DNA from: Glaciecola sp047637355
Lineage (GTDB): Bacteria > Pseudomonadota > Gammaproteobacteria > Enterobacterales > Alteromonadaceae
Direction of reading: 5' to 3'
Length of the DNA: 28,881 nucleotides
Assembly (NCBI GenBank): GCA_047637355.1
Contig: JBLIKA010000034.1
Coordinates: 1 to 28,881 of the forward strand
The position numbers and the translations under genes were made by a program. Below the pieces are notes generated by a model that ran no database searches, had not been told where the DNA came from, and was given only the letters and a program-made list of their open reading frames with translations. Shown in pieces: positions 1-7,498 of this stretch (position 1 is the stretch's first letter; each line of letters starts with the position of its first letter).

Positions 1-386
1 TCTCGTACGATGCCAAATATAAATGACTTCTTTTGCACAGCCTAATGCAATGTATTAATAATTAGCAAGATGCATTGAACTATATCATACAGAAAATAGA
101 AGGAAGTAATAGTCTCTATTAAAATTAGCTAATTGTAACTACTTTCCCGCACACATGTTTACTGATTTATTAATTTCTTATCTTTCATGTTGCCTAATAT
201 CTAGTTTAGCTATATCACTAGGGGGCCGTTAATTTTTATAATGACTTTTATTATGACATTGAAATCGAAAATATCGGGGGGCCTTAGCGTTGTTGTAATA
301 AAATTGTTGGAGTATTAATACTTCCCTTGTCAAAACAATTTGTTACAATCTGGCAAATTGTTAATAGAATGTTGTTTGTAATAACC
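1..386. other. Intergenic region upstream of fadR
   Basis: No convincing gene is seen here. The stretch is AT-rich and interrupted by two G/C islands, GGGGGCC at 221-227 and GGGGGGCC at 276-283, each followed by a short T/A stretch. A short repeated unit (TAATGAC / TTATGAC) lies between them. A possible fadR promoter sits near the right end. I could not find a match to the enterobacterial FadR operator core (TGG-N5-CCA) in this stretch. Confidence 0.5.
293..321 (+). promoter_or_regulatory. Possible sigma-70 promoter of fadR
   Basis: A -35-like TTGTAA (293-298) is followed after 17 bp by a -10-like TAATAC (316-321). This would give a leader of about 60 nt before the ATG at 387. The hexamers are imperfect and the region is AT-rich, so chance matches are likely. 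Confidence 0.3.
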
Positions 387-1097
387 ATGATTTATAAATC
401 TCAAAGTCCAGCTGGGTTTGCTGAAGAGTATATTGTTGAGTCAATCTGGAGTGGTCGTTTTTCTCCTGGGACTATCTTACCAGCCGAGCGTGAGCTGTCT
501 GAGCTAATTGGTGTTACTCGAACAACATTGCGTGAGGTATTGCAGCGCTTAGCGAGAGATGGATGGTTAACCATCCAGCATGGTAAGCCAACGAAAGTAA
601 ACAATTATTGGGAAACGTGCGGACTAAATATATTAGAAACGCTTGCCCGATTGGACCAAGATGGTCGCCCACAATTAGTTGATAACTTATTATCTGCGCG
701 CACAAATTTGAGTGCTGTCTTTATGCGAGCTGCTTTCAAACAAAATGCAGAAAAATGCAAAGAAATAATATCACGCTATTCAGAAGTTGAGCAGGACGGC
801 AAGTCTTTTGCACACTTTGACTACCAAATGCATCATGATCTCGCATTCGCGTCCAATAACCCTGTTTACGTGCTAATGATGAATGGTTTTAGAAGTTTCT
901 ACGCCCGCATTGGAGGCTATTTTTTCTCACATCAAGCAGCCCGTGACGTAGTTACTGAATATTATCAACAACTACTTGAAGTGTTAGCGAATGATGACGC
1001 TGAGCGCGTAATTTTAGTGGTAAGAAAGTACGGCATCGAAAGTGGCAAAATTTGGCAACAGGTTAGACAAGATTTACCAACTAATATCGTCGACTAA
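387..1097 (+). CDS. fadR: Fatty acid metabolism transcriptional regulator FadR
   Basis: This GntR-family acyl-CoA-responsive regulator represses fatty-acid degradation genes and, in enterobacteria, activates fabA and fabB. Its N-terminal winged helix is almost identical to E. coli FadR, with the runs SPAGFAEEYIVESIW and LPAERELSELIGVTRTTLRE, then the wing GWLTIQHGKPTKVNN. The C-terminal half is the all-helical acyl-CoA-binding FCD-like domain and is more divergent. I chose the ATG at 387 (236 aa), because E. coli FadR begins at the same point (Met, then KxQSPAGF). A TTG 60 bases upstream would add 20 residues that FadR does not have. It is followed by fadH on the same strand after a 168-bp gap. 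No strong Shine-Dalgarno is visible. Confidence 0.96.
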   Translation: MIYKSQSPAGFAEEYIVESIWSGRFSPGTILPAERELSELIGVTRTTLREVLQRLARDGWLTIQHGKPTKVNNYWETCGLNILETLARLDQDGRPQLVDNLLSARTNLSAVFMRAAFKQNAEKCKEIISRYSEVEQDGKSFAHFDYQMHHDLAFASNNPVYVLMMNGFRSFYARIGGYFFSHQAARDVVTEYYQQLLEVLANDDAERVILVVRKYGIESGKIWQQVRQDLPTNIVD

Positions 1098-1143
1098 CAG
1101 ATAAAATCTTATTTGAGCACAATTCACATTAAATTTAACCTAA

Positions 1144-1158
1144 AGTGCAAGTGGCACT
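1144..1158. promoter_or_regulatory. Small inverted repeat between fadR and fadH
   Basis: AGTGC and GCACT arms are separated by 5 bp, about 110 bp upstream of the fadH start. The size fits an operator for a dimeric regulator, but it does not match the E. coli FadR consensus. It could equally be a weak hairpin in the fadR 3' region. Confidence 0.25.
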
Positions 1159-1265
1159 GCGGTTGCTATTTATCGCAAACGCAAGCATCACTACGAAAGC
1201 CATTTATACAAATAGAAATAGCAATCTGGCTTGATTTTAGTAACAAATAGTTAAAAGGACACAGC

Positions 1266-3299
1266 ATGACAACAGCAGTTGATACTCCATTTCCTCATTT
1301 ATTCCGTCCTCTCGATTTGGGTTTTACAACTCTTAAAAACCGCGTTCTTATGGGCTCAATGCATACAGGTTTAGAAGAAGCACCAAATGGCCATAAGCGC
1401 ATGGCAGCATTTTTTGCTGAGCGCGCTAGAGGCGGTGTTGGGCTTATTGTTACGGGTGGGATTGGACCCAATGATGAAGGTGCGACACATTCAGTTACTA
1501 AACGATTAGATTCTGATGAAGCTGTTGAACAGCACAAAGAAATAACGGCTGCAGTGCACGCCGAAGGTGCCAAAATATGTATGCAAATATTGCATACAGG
1601 TCGTTATGCATACAATAAGAATTTGGTTGCGCCTTCAGCTGTGCAAGCGCCGATTAATCCGTTTATACCGAAAGAACTAGATGAAGAAGGTATTCAAAAG
1701 CAAATTAATGACTTCGTACACACCTCATTGCAAGCGCAACGAGCTGGTTATGACGGTGTTGAAATAATGGGTTCTGAAGGTTACTTTTTAAATCAATTTA
1801 TCGCAGCACGCACAAATTTTCGTTCAGACCAATGGGGTGGTGACTACCAAAACAGAATTAAGTTACCTATTGAAGTTGTACGTCGCGTACGTGAAGCTGT
1901 TGGTGAGCGTTTTATTATCATTTATCGCTTATCGATGTTGGACTTGGTGGAAGGTGGTTCTACTTATGATGAAGTAGTTGATTTAGGACTAAAAATAGAA
2001 AAAGCCGGTGCGACATTGATTAATACTGGGATTGGTTGGCATGAAGCAAGGATCCCTACTATCGCAACTAAAGTGCCAAGAGCAGCATGGACTTGGGTAA
2101 CGGCAAAATTTAGAGAAGCGCTCAATATCCCCGTTATTACTTCTAACAGAATTAATACGCCTGAAATTGCAGAAGAAGTGCTAGCTCGCGGCGATGCAGA
2201 TATGGTGTCAATGGCACGTCCATTTTTAGCTGATGCCAATTTTGTAATAAAAGCGAAAGAAAATAAGTCTAGTCAAATCAATACGTGTATCGGTTGTAAT
2301 CAAGCTTGTTTAGACCATGCATTTGAAGGGAAAATGACAAGTTGCTTGGTTAATCCAAGAGCTTGTCACGAAACAGAGTATGTTATTGAACCTGCGACCG
2401 TAGTAAAAAAGATTGCTGTTGTTGGTGCCGGGCCTGCTGGCTTAGCAGCGGCAGCTACCGCAGCGCAGCGTGGTCATAAAGTAACGTTGTTTGATGCTGA
2501 TTCGGAAATTGGTGGCCAGTTTAATATTGCTAAGCAAGTGCCGGGTAAAGAAGAGTTCTACGAAACCATACGTTACTTTGGTGTGATGCTAGCCTTACAC
2601 GGTGTGGATGTGAAGTTAAATATACGAGTTGATGCCTCACAACTTAACGAAATGGGTTTTGACGACATTATATTGGCAACTGGTATTGTGCCTAGAAAAT
2701 TAAATATTGAAGGAATCGATCATCCTAAAGTACTTAGCTATATTGATGTCTTAAAACATAAGAAACCGGTTGGTAAGTCTGTTGCTGTTATAGGCGCTGG
2801 CGGCATCGGCTTCGACACATCAGAATTTCTATCACATGGTAAGCAATCCTCGAGTACCAATATTCCTGCTTTTATGAAGGAATGGGGTATTGATATGACG
2901 ATGACAGCTAGAGGCGGTGTTGAAGGTATGCAGAAACAACCTGAGCCTTCTCCTAGAGAGATATTTTTATTGCAACGCAAATCGACTAAAATAGGTGCCG
3001 GTTTAGGTAAAACGACAGGATGGGCGCACCGCGCGGGCCTTATGATGAAAGGCGTCAAGATGTTAGCGGGTGTTGAATACTTGAAAATTGATGATACTGG
3101 ACTACATATTAGGGTTAACGAGCAAGTGCAAATATTGGCCGTTGATAACGTTGTTATTTGCGCAGGGCAAGAACCTTTGAAAGTACTAGCCGAGGGCTTA
3201 ACAACTCCTCATCACTTCATTGGTGGCGCTGATTTCGCTGCTGAGTTAGATGCCAAGCGAGCGATAGATCAAGGGACTCGGTTGGCCGCTAGCTTGTAA
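1266..3299 (+). CDS. fadH: NADPH-dependent 2,4-dienoyl-CoA reductase
   Basis: FadH reduces 2,4-dienoyl-CoA during beta-oxidation of polyunsaturated fatty acids, using NADPH, FAD, FMN and a 4Fe-4S cluster. The 677 aa match the usual length (E. coli 672). Residues 10-330 form the old-yellow-enzyme TIM barrel, with Tyr173 (GYFLNQF) and His259 (GWHEAR) at the positions equivalent to E. coli Tyr166 and His252. The cluster ligands are Cys341, Cys344, Cys348 and Cys360 (C-x2-C-x3-C-x11-C). A dinucleotide-binding motif, VVGAGPAGLAAAA, begins near 385, and a second, AVIGAGGIGFD, lies further on. The ATG is preceded by AAAAGGAC. It lies next to fadR, the regulator of this pathway, and is probably controlled by it; no operator was recognised. 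Confidence 0.97.
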   Translation: MTTAVDTPFPHLFRPLDLGFTTLKNRVLMGSMHTGLEEAPNGHKRMAAFFAERARGGVGLIVTGGIGPNDEGATHSVTKRLDSDEAVEQHKEITAAVHAEGAKICMQILHTGRYAYNKNLVAPSAVQAPINPFIPKELDEEGIQKQINDFVHTSLQAQRAGYDGVEIMGSEGYFLNQFIAARTNFRSDQWGGDYQNRIKLPIEVVRRVREAVGERFIIIYRLSMLDLVEGGSTYDEVVDLGLKIEKAGATLINTGIGWHEARIPTIATKVPRAAWTWVTAKFREALNIPVITSNRINTPEIAEEVLARGDADMVSMARPFLADANFVIKAKENKSSQINTCIGCNQACLDHAFEGKMTSCLVNPRACHETEYVIEPATVVKKIAVVGAGPAGLAAAATAAQRGHKVTLFDADSEIGGQFNIAKQVPGKEEFYETIRYFGVMLALHGVDVKLNIRVDASQLNEMGFDDIILATGIVPRKLNIEGIDHPKVLSYIDVLKHKKPVGKSVAVIGAGGIGFDTSEFLSHGKQSSSTNIPAFMKEWGIDMTMTARGGVEGMQKQPEPSPREIFLLQRKSTKIGAGLGKTTGWAHRAGLMMKGVKMLAGVEYLKIDDTGLHIRVNEQVQILAVDNVVICAGQEPLKVLAEGLTTPHHFIGGADFAAELDAKRAIDQGTRLAASL

Positions 3300-3356
3300 T
3301 TATTGCATTAGAAAAGCGTTGTCTTAAATGGTTGATAAGGCTACAGATGAGAAGCA

Positions 3357-3392
3357 TAAAATGGCAGACTATGTAAATAATCTGCCATTTTT
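3357..3392. terminator. Bidirectional rho-independent terminator between fadH and the aspartic protease gene
   Basis: The stem AAAATGGCAGA pairs with TCTGCCATTTTT around a 12-nt loop. A-rich and T-rich flanks on both sides let it serve fadH (plus strand) and the convergent protease gene (minus strand). Confidence 0.85.
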
Positions 3393-3450
3393 ACCAGCAA
3401 AGTATATAAGTTAACGCTGTTTGCGTTTGTGCAGTCTATAAATAGTGTCT

Positions 3451-4602
3451 TTAACGTTCAAACAGTGTCATGCTTTGCTTCTCTTGATCAAATCTGAAAT
3501 CAAAATTTCTTAAAACGTTCATGCCGAGTAATCCTTGAAAAGTTCCGCTAAAACTCTCGTCGGGCAATACAATCACACTGACATTATTGATGGTTATACT
3601 ACCAATGGTAATAGCGGTTAACTTATAAAGCGGTGCTTCAATGTCACCTCCCGCTGTTTGCACAGTAAAACGCCCCACAAATTCTTTGTCGCTTTCGGCT
3701 AATTTGATAAATACGCGATAACTAATAGCGGTGGTGGACGCGCCAGTATCAAGCAATAATAATTGGTTATATCGGTTTATTTTTGTACGTACAAAAAATT
3801 GTTGCCCATTACCTATTACATCTACGCTTCGCTTCGATAGGCTAGCCGTTTTAGTCGCATCATTTTTGCTGTCATCGTTGAGTTCTGGAGGTGTATAAAT
3901 TAATTTTCGCAATTGTTGCGCTTTATAGTCATCATAAGGGAGTGCGGCAAGTGCATTCTCCATTAATATGACTTGACCTTGTTTGCCGTATGCGTTTGCT
4001 AACCCCATGATATATCGACGGTTTAGAGGATCAATTTGTAACAAAGGCTCAATGAATGTGGCCAATAAATCCCAAGCGGTGTCACTGGTAAGTTGCTGGA
4101 TGACCTTTGAAGTATTCAATTGAATAATACGGTTAACGTTACTGTTTTCCTCCTCGGGAAGACTTTTTTCTAACAAACTATAATAAAATAAAATGGCGGC
4201 ACTAAGTGGCTCAGTATGCAATATAAAGTCAGCTTCAATTAGCCAAGCTTGATAATCATTTGGATAAATTTTCAAATATTCACGCAAAGGAAGCTCCAAA
4301 TCAGTATATTTTTGGCTAGATTGTAGGGTTTGGAGTAATCTAAAAAGTTCAACAGCGGGTAGTGCTTGTGGGGATTGATAATCCTCTACCGCCAATGTAT
4401 CTGCGGGGCTCATTGTTGCTTCTTTACTCTGCTCATTATTTACTTTTAAATAGGTATCAGGTTTGTCGACATCACTACGAATTCGATCATCAGAGCGCGT
4501 TTTTGTATTCGATAATACTGCTGTTTCGGCTTTCAGTTTAAAAAACAAATAAGCATTCAAACTTAAAGAAACCAACAGTATGATAGCGAAAAGCTTTTGC
4601 AT
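3451..4602 (-). CDS. Membrane-anchored retropepsin-like aspartic protease
   Basis: This is a clan AA aspartyl protease of the bacterial single-domain type, which resembles one retroviral protease subunit and is expected to act as a dimer. Residues 4-22 form an uncleaved signal-anchor, placing the rest in the periplasm. Residues about 80-240 are helical and TPR-like (LREYLKIYPNDYQAWLIEAD; LLQIDPLNRRYIMGLANAYG). The protease domain covers about 260-383, with the catalytic motif LLLLDTGAST (Asp285) and the family's C-terminal GLLGMNVLRNFDFRFD. The natural substrate is unknown. It lies 35 bp downstream of the thioesterase gene on the same strand and is probably co-transcribed. AGGA lies 9 nt upstream of the ATG. 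Confidence 0.85.
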   Translation of the reverse strand: MQKLFAIILLVSLSLNAYLFFKLKAETAVLSNTKTRSDDRIRSDVDKPDTYLKVNNEQSKEATMSPADTLAVEDYQSPQALPAVELFRLLQTLQSSQKYTDLELPLREYLKIYPNDYQAWLIEADFILHTEPLSAAILFYYSLLEKSLPEEENSNVNRIIQLNTSKVIQQLTSDTAWDLLATFIEPLLQIDPLNRRYIMGLANAYGKQGQVILMENALAALPYDDYKAQQLRKLIYTPPELNDDSKNDATKTASLSKRSVDVIGNGQQFFVRTKINRYNQLLLLDTGASTTAISYRVFIKLAESDKEFVGRFTVQTAGGDIEAPLYKLTAITIGSITINNVSVIVLPDESFSGTFQGLLGMNVLRNFDFRFDQEKQSMTLFER

Positions 4603-4637
4603 TTCTAAATATCCTATTCCTTTATTGAGCTTATCAG

Positions 4638-5126
4638 TTAGCCCTGTTGATGAGTTGATGCAGCATTACCGTATATTTCCACAAACTCAATGGGCATCTT
4701 CTTGGGCGATCCTGTTGAAAGCGATACACAGACAAAATGGGTTTTCGCTGTAAAGACTGTTTTTTGAGTCCGCAGTGAAATAAACTGGAACTCGCGGCTC
4801 AATCTAAGTTTGTTGTCACAAGCCACTATCCAAGTTGCGCAGGCAATCTCGTCATGCAGATGCAAAGCACCTTGATAATTCAGTACATGTTGCTGAATAA
4901 CCATACCTCGGTCGAGCTGTTTATATTCTTGCATGCTTAACCCCAAATAATTGGAATGTTGCCAAGCGAGCGTTTCAAGCTGTGATACGTACGCAACGTT
5001 GTTGACATGCTCATAATGATCGATGTGTTGTTCTTGAATGCACCAAGTGGTGACAAACGGGAGGTTTCTCTGCCACGCCAATGCAAGTAAACGTTGATCG
5101 CTAACATTCAGTATATGTTTGTTCAA
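4638..5126 (-). CDS. 4HBT-type (hot-dog fold) acyl-CoA thioesterase
   Basis: This protein probably hydrolyses acyl-CoA thioesters; its exact substrate cannot be read from the sequence. It carries the 4-hydroxybenzoyl-CoA thioesterase signature IDHYEHVNNVAYVSQLE, whose Asp is the usual catalytic residue, followed by beta strands typical of a single hot-dog domain. I place the start at the TTG at 5126 (163 codons including stop), because AGGA sits 7 nt upstream and the length then fits the family. The reading frame stays open to a TTG at 5222, but that extra 32-residue N terminus is not family-like and would overlap a likely promoter of the divergent epmC gene. It is followed closely by the aspartic protease gene. 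Confidence 0.8.
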   Translation of the reverse strand: MNKHILNVSDQRLLALAWQRNLPFVTTWCIQEQHIDHYEHVNNVAYVSQLETLAWQHSNYLGLSMQEYKQLDRGMVIQQHVLNYQGALHLHDEIACATWIVACDNKLRLSREFQFISLRTQKTVFTAKTHFVCVSLSTGSPKKMPIEFVEIYGNAASTHQQG

Positions 5127-5164
5127 CTTTGCTTCCTGTCTTTGTACAAAAAATTTCAAACCAA

Positions 5165-5194
5165 TTCCCAGATTAACTCGATTTACAGTATAAT
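5165..5194 (+). promoter_or_regulatory. Possible epmC promoter
   Basis: A perfect -10 hexamer TATAAT (5189-5194) lies about 47 bp before the epmC start. The best -35 candidate is a weak TTCCCA at 5165-5170, with 18-bp spacing. The position, between divergent genes, supports it. Confidence 0.4.
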
Positions 5195-5240
5195 AGGAAT
5201 CCGTTTGTGAATATTCTGTCAATTCATCGAGTTTGTATTT

Positions 5241-5825
5241 TTGAAAACTTTACCATTTCCAAATAAATCGGGCACTATTAAACAAGCTGAAGATTTAGTT
5301 AAGCTATTTAATTATTGTTTCGCGAATACTGAAAATACGATTTTAGTTGGCGGCGCTGAGGAACCTATTTATGAGCCTGCCAGTGATAATTGTCAGTATA
5401 ATCATGTTATTTTTACACGTGATTACTTTTCTAGCGCCTTACATGAAATTGCGCATTGGTGCATCGCTGGCAAAGAGCGCAGAAGTCATGTTGATTATGC
5501 TTATTGGTATCATCCAGATGGTCGCGACCCTTATCAGCAAGCAAAATTCGAAGCCGCAGAAGTAAAACCACAAGCAATAGAACATGCTTTTTCATTGGCC
5601 TCGGACACTAAGTTTAGAGTCAGTATAGATAATTTAGAAAACGAACAGTCATCTAGTGATACATTTGAGCGAACTGTCGACAATCAATTGGCAATATTAA
5701 TTAAATCGGGTTTCAACCCGAGGACTCAACTGTTTTTAAATGCGCTACATGATTTTTACAATACACCTTCTTTGACAACATTTAATTCCAAACAGAGCAA
5801 TTCCGACTATGGAGCGCAAGGTTGA
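5241..5825 (+). CDS. epmC: Elongation factor P hydroxylase EpmC
   Basis: EpmC (formerly YfcM) hydroxylates the beta-lysylated lysine of elongation factor P, the last step of the EpmA/EpmB/EpmC pathway. At 194 aa it is close to E. coli EpmC (about 180 aa). It shares the runs EPIYEPA, the metal-binding HEIAHWCIAGK (His68-Glu69-x2-His72), YWYHPDGRDP, FEAAEVKPQA and DNLE. The start is TTG at 5241; there is no in-frame ATG that keeps the conserved N terminus. epmA and epmB are not in the window and must lie elsewhere if the pathway is complete. Its stop overlaps the next gene's start (TTGA), so the two are translationally coupled. In E. coli this gene also sits beside yfcL, mnmC and fabB, as here. 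Confidence 0.93.
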   Translation: MKTLPFPNKSGTIKQAEDLVKLFNYCFANTENTILVGGAEEPIYEPASDNCQYNHVIFTRDYFSSALHEIAHWCIAGKERRSHVDYAYWYHPDGRDPYQQAKFEAAEVKPQAIEHAFSLASDTKFRVSIDNLENEQSSSDTFERTVDNQLAILIKSGFNPRTQLFLNALHDFYNTPSLTTFNSKQSNSDYGAQG

Positions 5826-6955
5826 AACGATTATTTAAACTAGGCTTAGTAATTAATCCTTATTCAGGTATTGGTGGAGCACTGGCATTAAAAGGGAGTG
5901 ATGGTCCAGATATACGTCGACAGGCATTAATGAGAGGCGCTGAAAAGTTATCAGGTAAAAAAATGGCTATTGCTTTACAAGCATTATTACCACTCAAAAA
6001 CCAACTATGTATTTTTACAGCATCTGGTGAAATGGGAGAAGATATCCTTTCATCAATGGGCTTTAATCATGTTGTTGTTTATCAGCATCAAGCACAACAA
6101 ACTGAATCAACTGATACAAAAGCTGCTGTAATTGAGCTGATGGCACAAACAGTAGATTTGATTTTGTTTGCAGGAGGCGATGGGACGGCAAGAAATATTT
6201 GCGAAGTTGTTGAAAATCAATGTCCAGTTGTAGGAGTGCCCGCAGGTTGTAAGATACATAGCGGCGTTTATGCGATAACACCAAAAGCAGCAGGTAAAGT
6301 TGTAGCACAAGTTATTAATGGTGAGCTGGTGAGTTTGATGTCTGGCGAAGTAAAAGACATTGACGAATCTGAATTTAGAGCAGGTCGAGTCATAGCAAAA
6401 CATTATGGTGAAATGCTCGTGCCGGAAGAATTAAGTTATATTCAAGCGGTTAAAATGGGTGGTAAAGAGTCAGATGAACTGGTGCTTTCAGATATTGCTG
6501 CGCATGTTATTGAATTGATGGAGGATGAGCCGGATACGTTATTTGTGATGGGTTCAGGCTCTACGGTCGACAGTATTATGCAGGAAATAGGTCTTACAAA
6601 TACGTTATTGGGTGTTGATTTAGTCAGAGGCCAGCAATTGATCGCTAATGATCTTACCGCTGCGTCTTTGCTTGAGCTATGCGCAAATAACCAAGTTAAA
6701 GTAGTGCTCACACTTATTGGCGGGCAGGGTCATATTCTTGGCCGTGGTAATCAGCAACTATCACCGGCCTTAATTGAAATGGTTGGAAAACCAAATATTT
6801 TAGTCGTTGCTACAAAATCAAAATTACAGAGTTTAGATGGTAGGCCTTTAGTTTCTGACTCTGGCGACGCTGCGTTAGACGATATGTTAGTAGGTCCGAT
6901 TCCGGTCATCACGGGTTTTCATGACTTAGTATTATATTCAGTTGGGTCTGTTTAA
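5822..6955 (+). CDS. COG3199-type ATP-NAD kinase family protein
   Basis: This 377-aa protein has the NAD-kinase/diacylglycerol-kinase-like fold: VINPYSGIGG at 10-19 and the phosphate-binding FAGGDGTARNI at 116-126, followed by GVPAGCKIHSGVYA. It is much longer than NadK and belongs to the COG3199 group, whose members are annotated as ATP-NAD kinases but are mostly uncharacterised. The canonical nadK is present separately at 23997-24872, so this one probably has another substrate or a conditional role. The start is TTG at 5822, overlapping the epmC stop codon, so expression is tied to epmC. Confidence 0.85.
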   Translation: MKRLFKLGLVINPYSGIGGALALKGSDGPDIRRQALMRGAEKLSGKKMAIALQALLPLKNQLCIFTASGEMGEDILSSMGFNHVVVYQHQAQQTESTDTKAAVIELMAQTVDLILFAGGDGTARNICEVVENQCPVVGVPAGCKIHSGVYAITPKAAGKVVAQVINGELVSLMSGEVKDIDESEFRAGRVIAKHYGEMLVPEELSYIQAVKMGGKESDELVLSDIAAHVIELMEDEPDTLFVMGSGSTVDSIMQEIGLTNTLLGVDLVRGQQLIANDLTAASLLELCANNQVKVVLTLIGGQGHILGRGNQQLSPALIEMVGKPNILVVATKSKLQSLDGRPLVSDSGDAALDDMLVGPIPVITGFHDLVLYSVGSV

Positions 6956-7108
6956 GAGAAAAAAAGATACTTTGCGATTGTCCATTGTGGTTTGATACTT
7001 GATGCGAGAACATGTTTTCGTTGTAATGAGTTTCAGCCAGTTCTAATAATAGTTAATAGACACCGTGTATTTATTCACAACATTTGTTAATACAAAAAGG
7101 GGAAAGAT

Positions 7109-7402
7109 TTGAGTCAAGATTCGATTTTCATCGAAAAATCCGACAAAATGCAGGCACATTTGGATTCATTCATCGCTGATGGTAGTGACCATGAGCTGTT
7201 CATAGCAAGTTATTTACATGGTCATTTTGATGTCGCAGTTGCGAATGTTGAAAAATTGATTGAAAGGGGTGAAGCTAACCCGATTTCGACCTTACAAGCA
7301 ACGCTTGATGCACAATTACAAAAAGCGTTCGAGAACAACGAACTCAGCTCTGGAGATGCTGGACAAGTTACCGCATTGTTTAATTCTCTATTCATATTAT
7401 AA
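7109..7402 (+). CDS. yfcL: YfcL family protein
   Basis: This is a small, soluble, all-helical protein (97 aa) of the YfcL family; its function is unknown. Conserved features are the segment SDHELFIASYLHGHFDVAVA and a C-terminal stretch resembling E. coli YfcL (LQKAFENNELSSGDAGQVTALFNSLF). It starts with TTG at 7109, preceded by the strong ribosome binding site AAAAGGGGAAAG. An internal ATG would cut off 13 residues and has no such site. Its position beside epmC and mnmC is conserved in E. coli, supporting the call. Confidence 0.88.
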   Translation: MSQDSIFIEKSDKMQAHLDSFIADGSDHELFIASYLHGHFDVAVANVEKLIERGEANPISTLQATLDAQLQKAFENNELSSGDAGQVTALFNSLFIL

Positions 7403-7431
7403 TTTTTTATCAACGATAAAATAAATTCCTG

Positions 7432-7486
7432 CAAAGTGGAACTCTTCTTGCAAACCTTCATGCAAATACAAGAGTTTGCCACTTTG
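7432..7486. repeat. Large nested hairpin ahead of the FlgO-like lipoprotein genes
   Basis: The outer arms CAAAGTGG-a-ACTCTT (7432-7446) and AAGAGT-ttg-CCACTTTG (7470-7486) pair over 14 bp with a small internal loop. Inside lies a second stem, TTGCA/TGCAA, closed by about 8 nt. The structure ends just before the weak Shine-Dalgarno GTGAG of the first lipoprotein gene (TTG at 7499). There is no T-run, so it is not a standard terminator. It could be a leader RNA structure or an operator. Confidence 0.6.
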
Positions 7487-7498
7487 TGAGAAATCGTT

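Noticed and set aside
5347..5565. Hydrophobic 72-codon frame inside epmC
   Set aside because: It lies wholly within the conserved EpmC catalytic region in another frame, so it is a shadow.
7405..7421. TTTTATC-AAC-GATAAAA after yfcL as a terminator
   Set aside because: The stem is almost all A/T and no T-run follows; too weak to call.
7432..7486. Nested hairpin as an integron attC site or standard terminator
   Set aside because: It lacks the RYYYAAC/GTTRRRY core sites of attC and has no T-run; no integrase or cassette structure is nearby.
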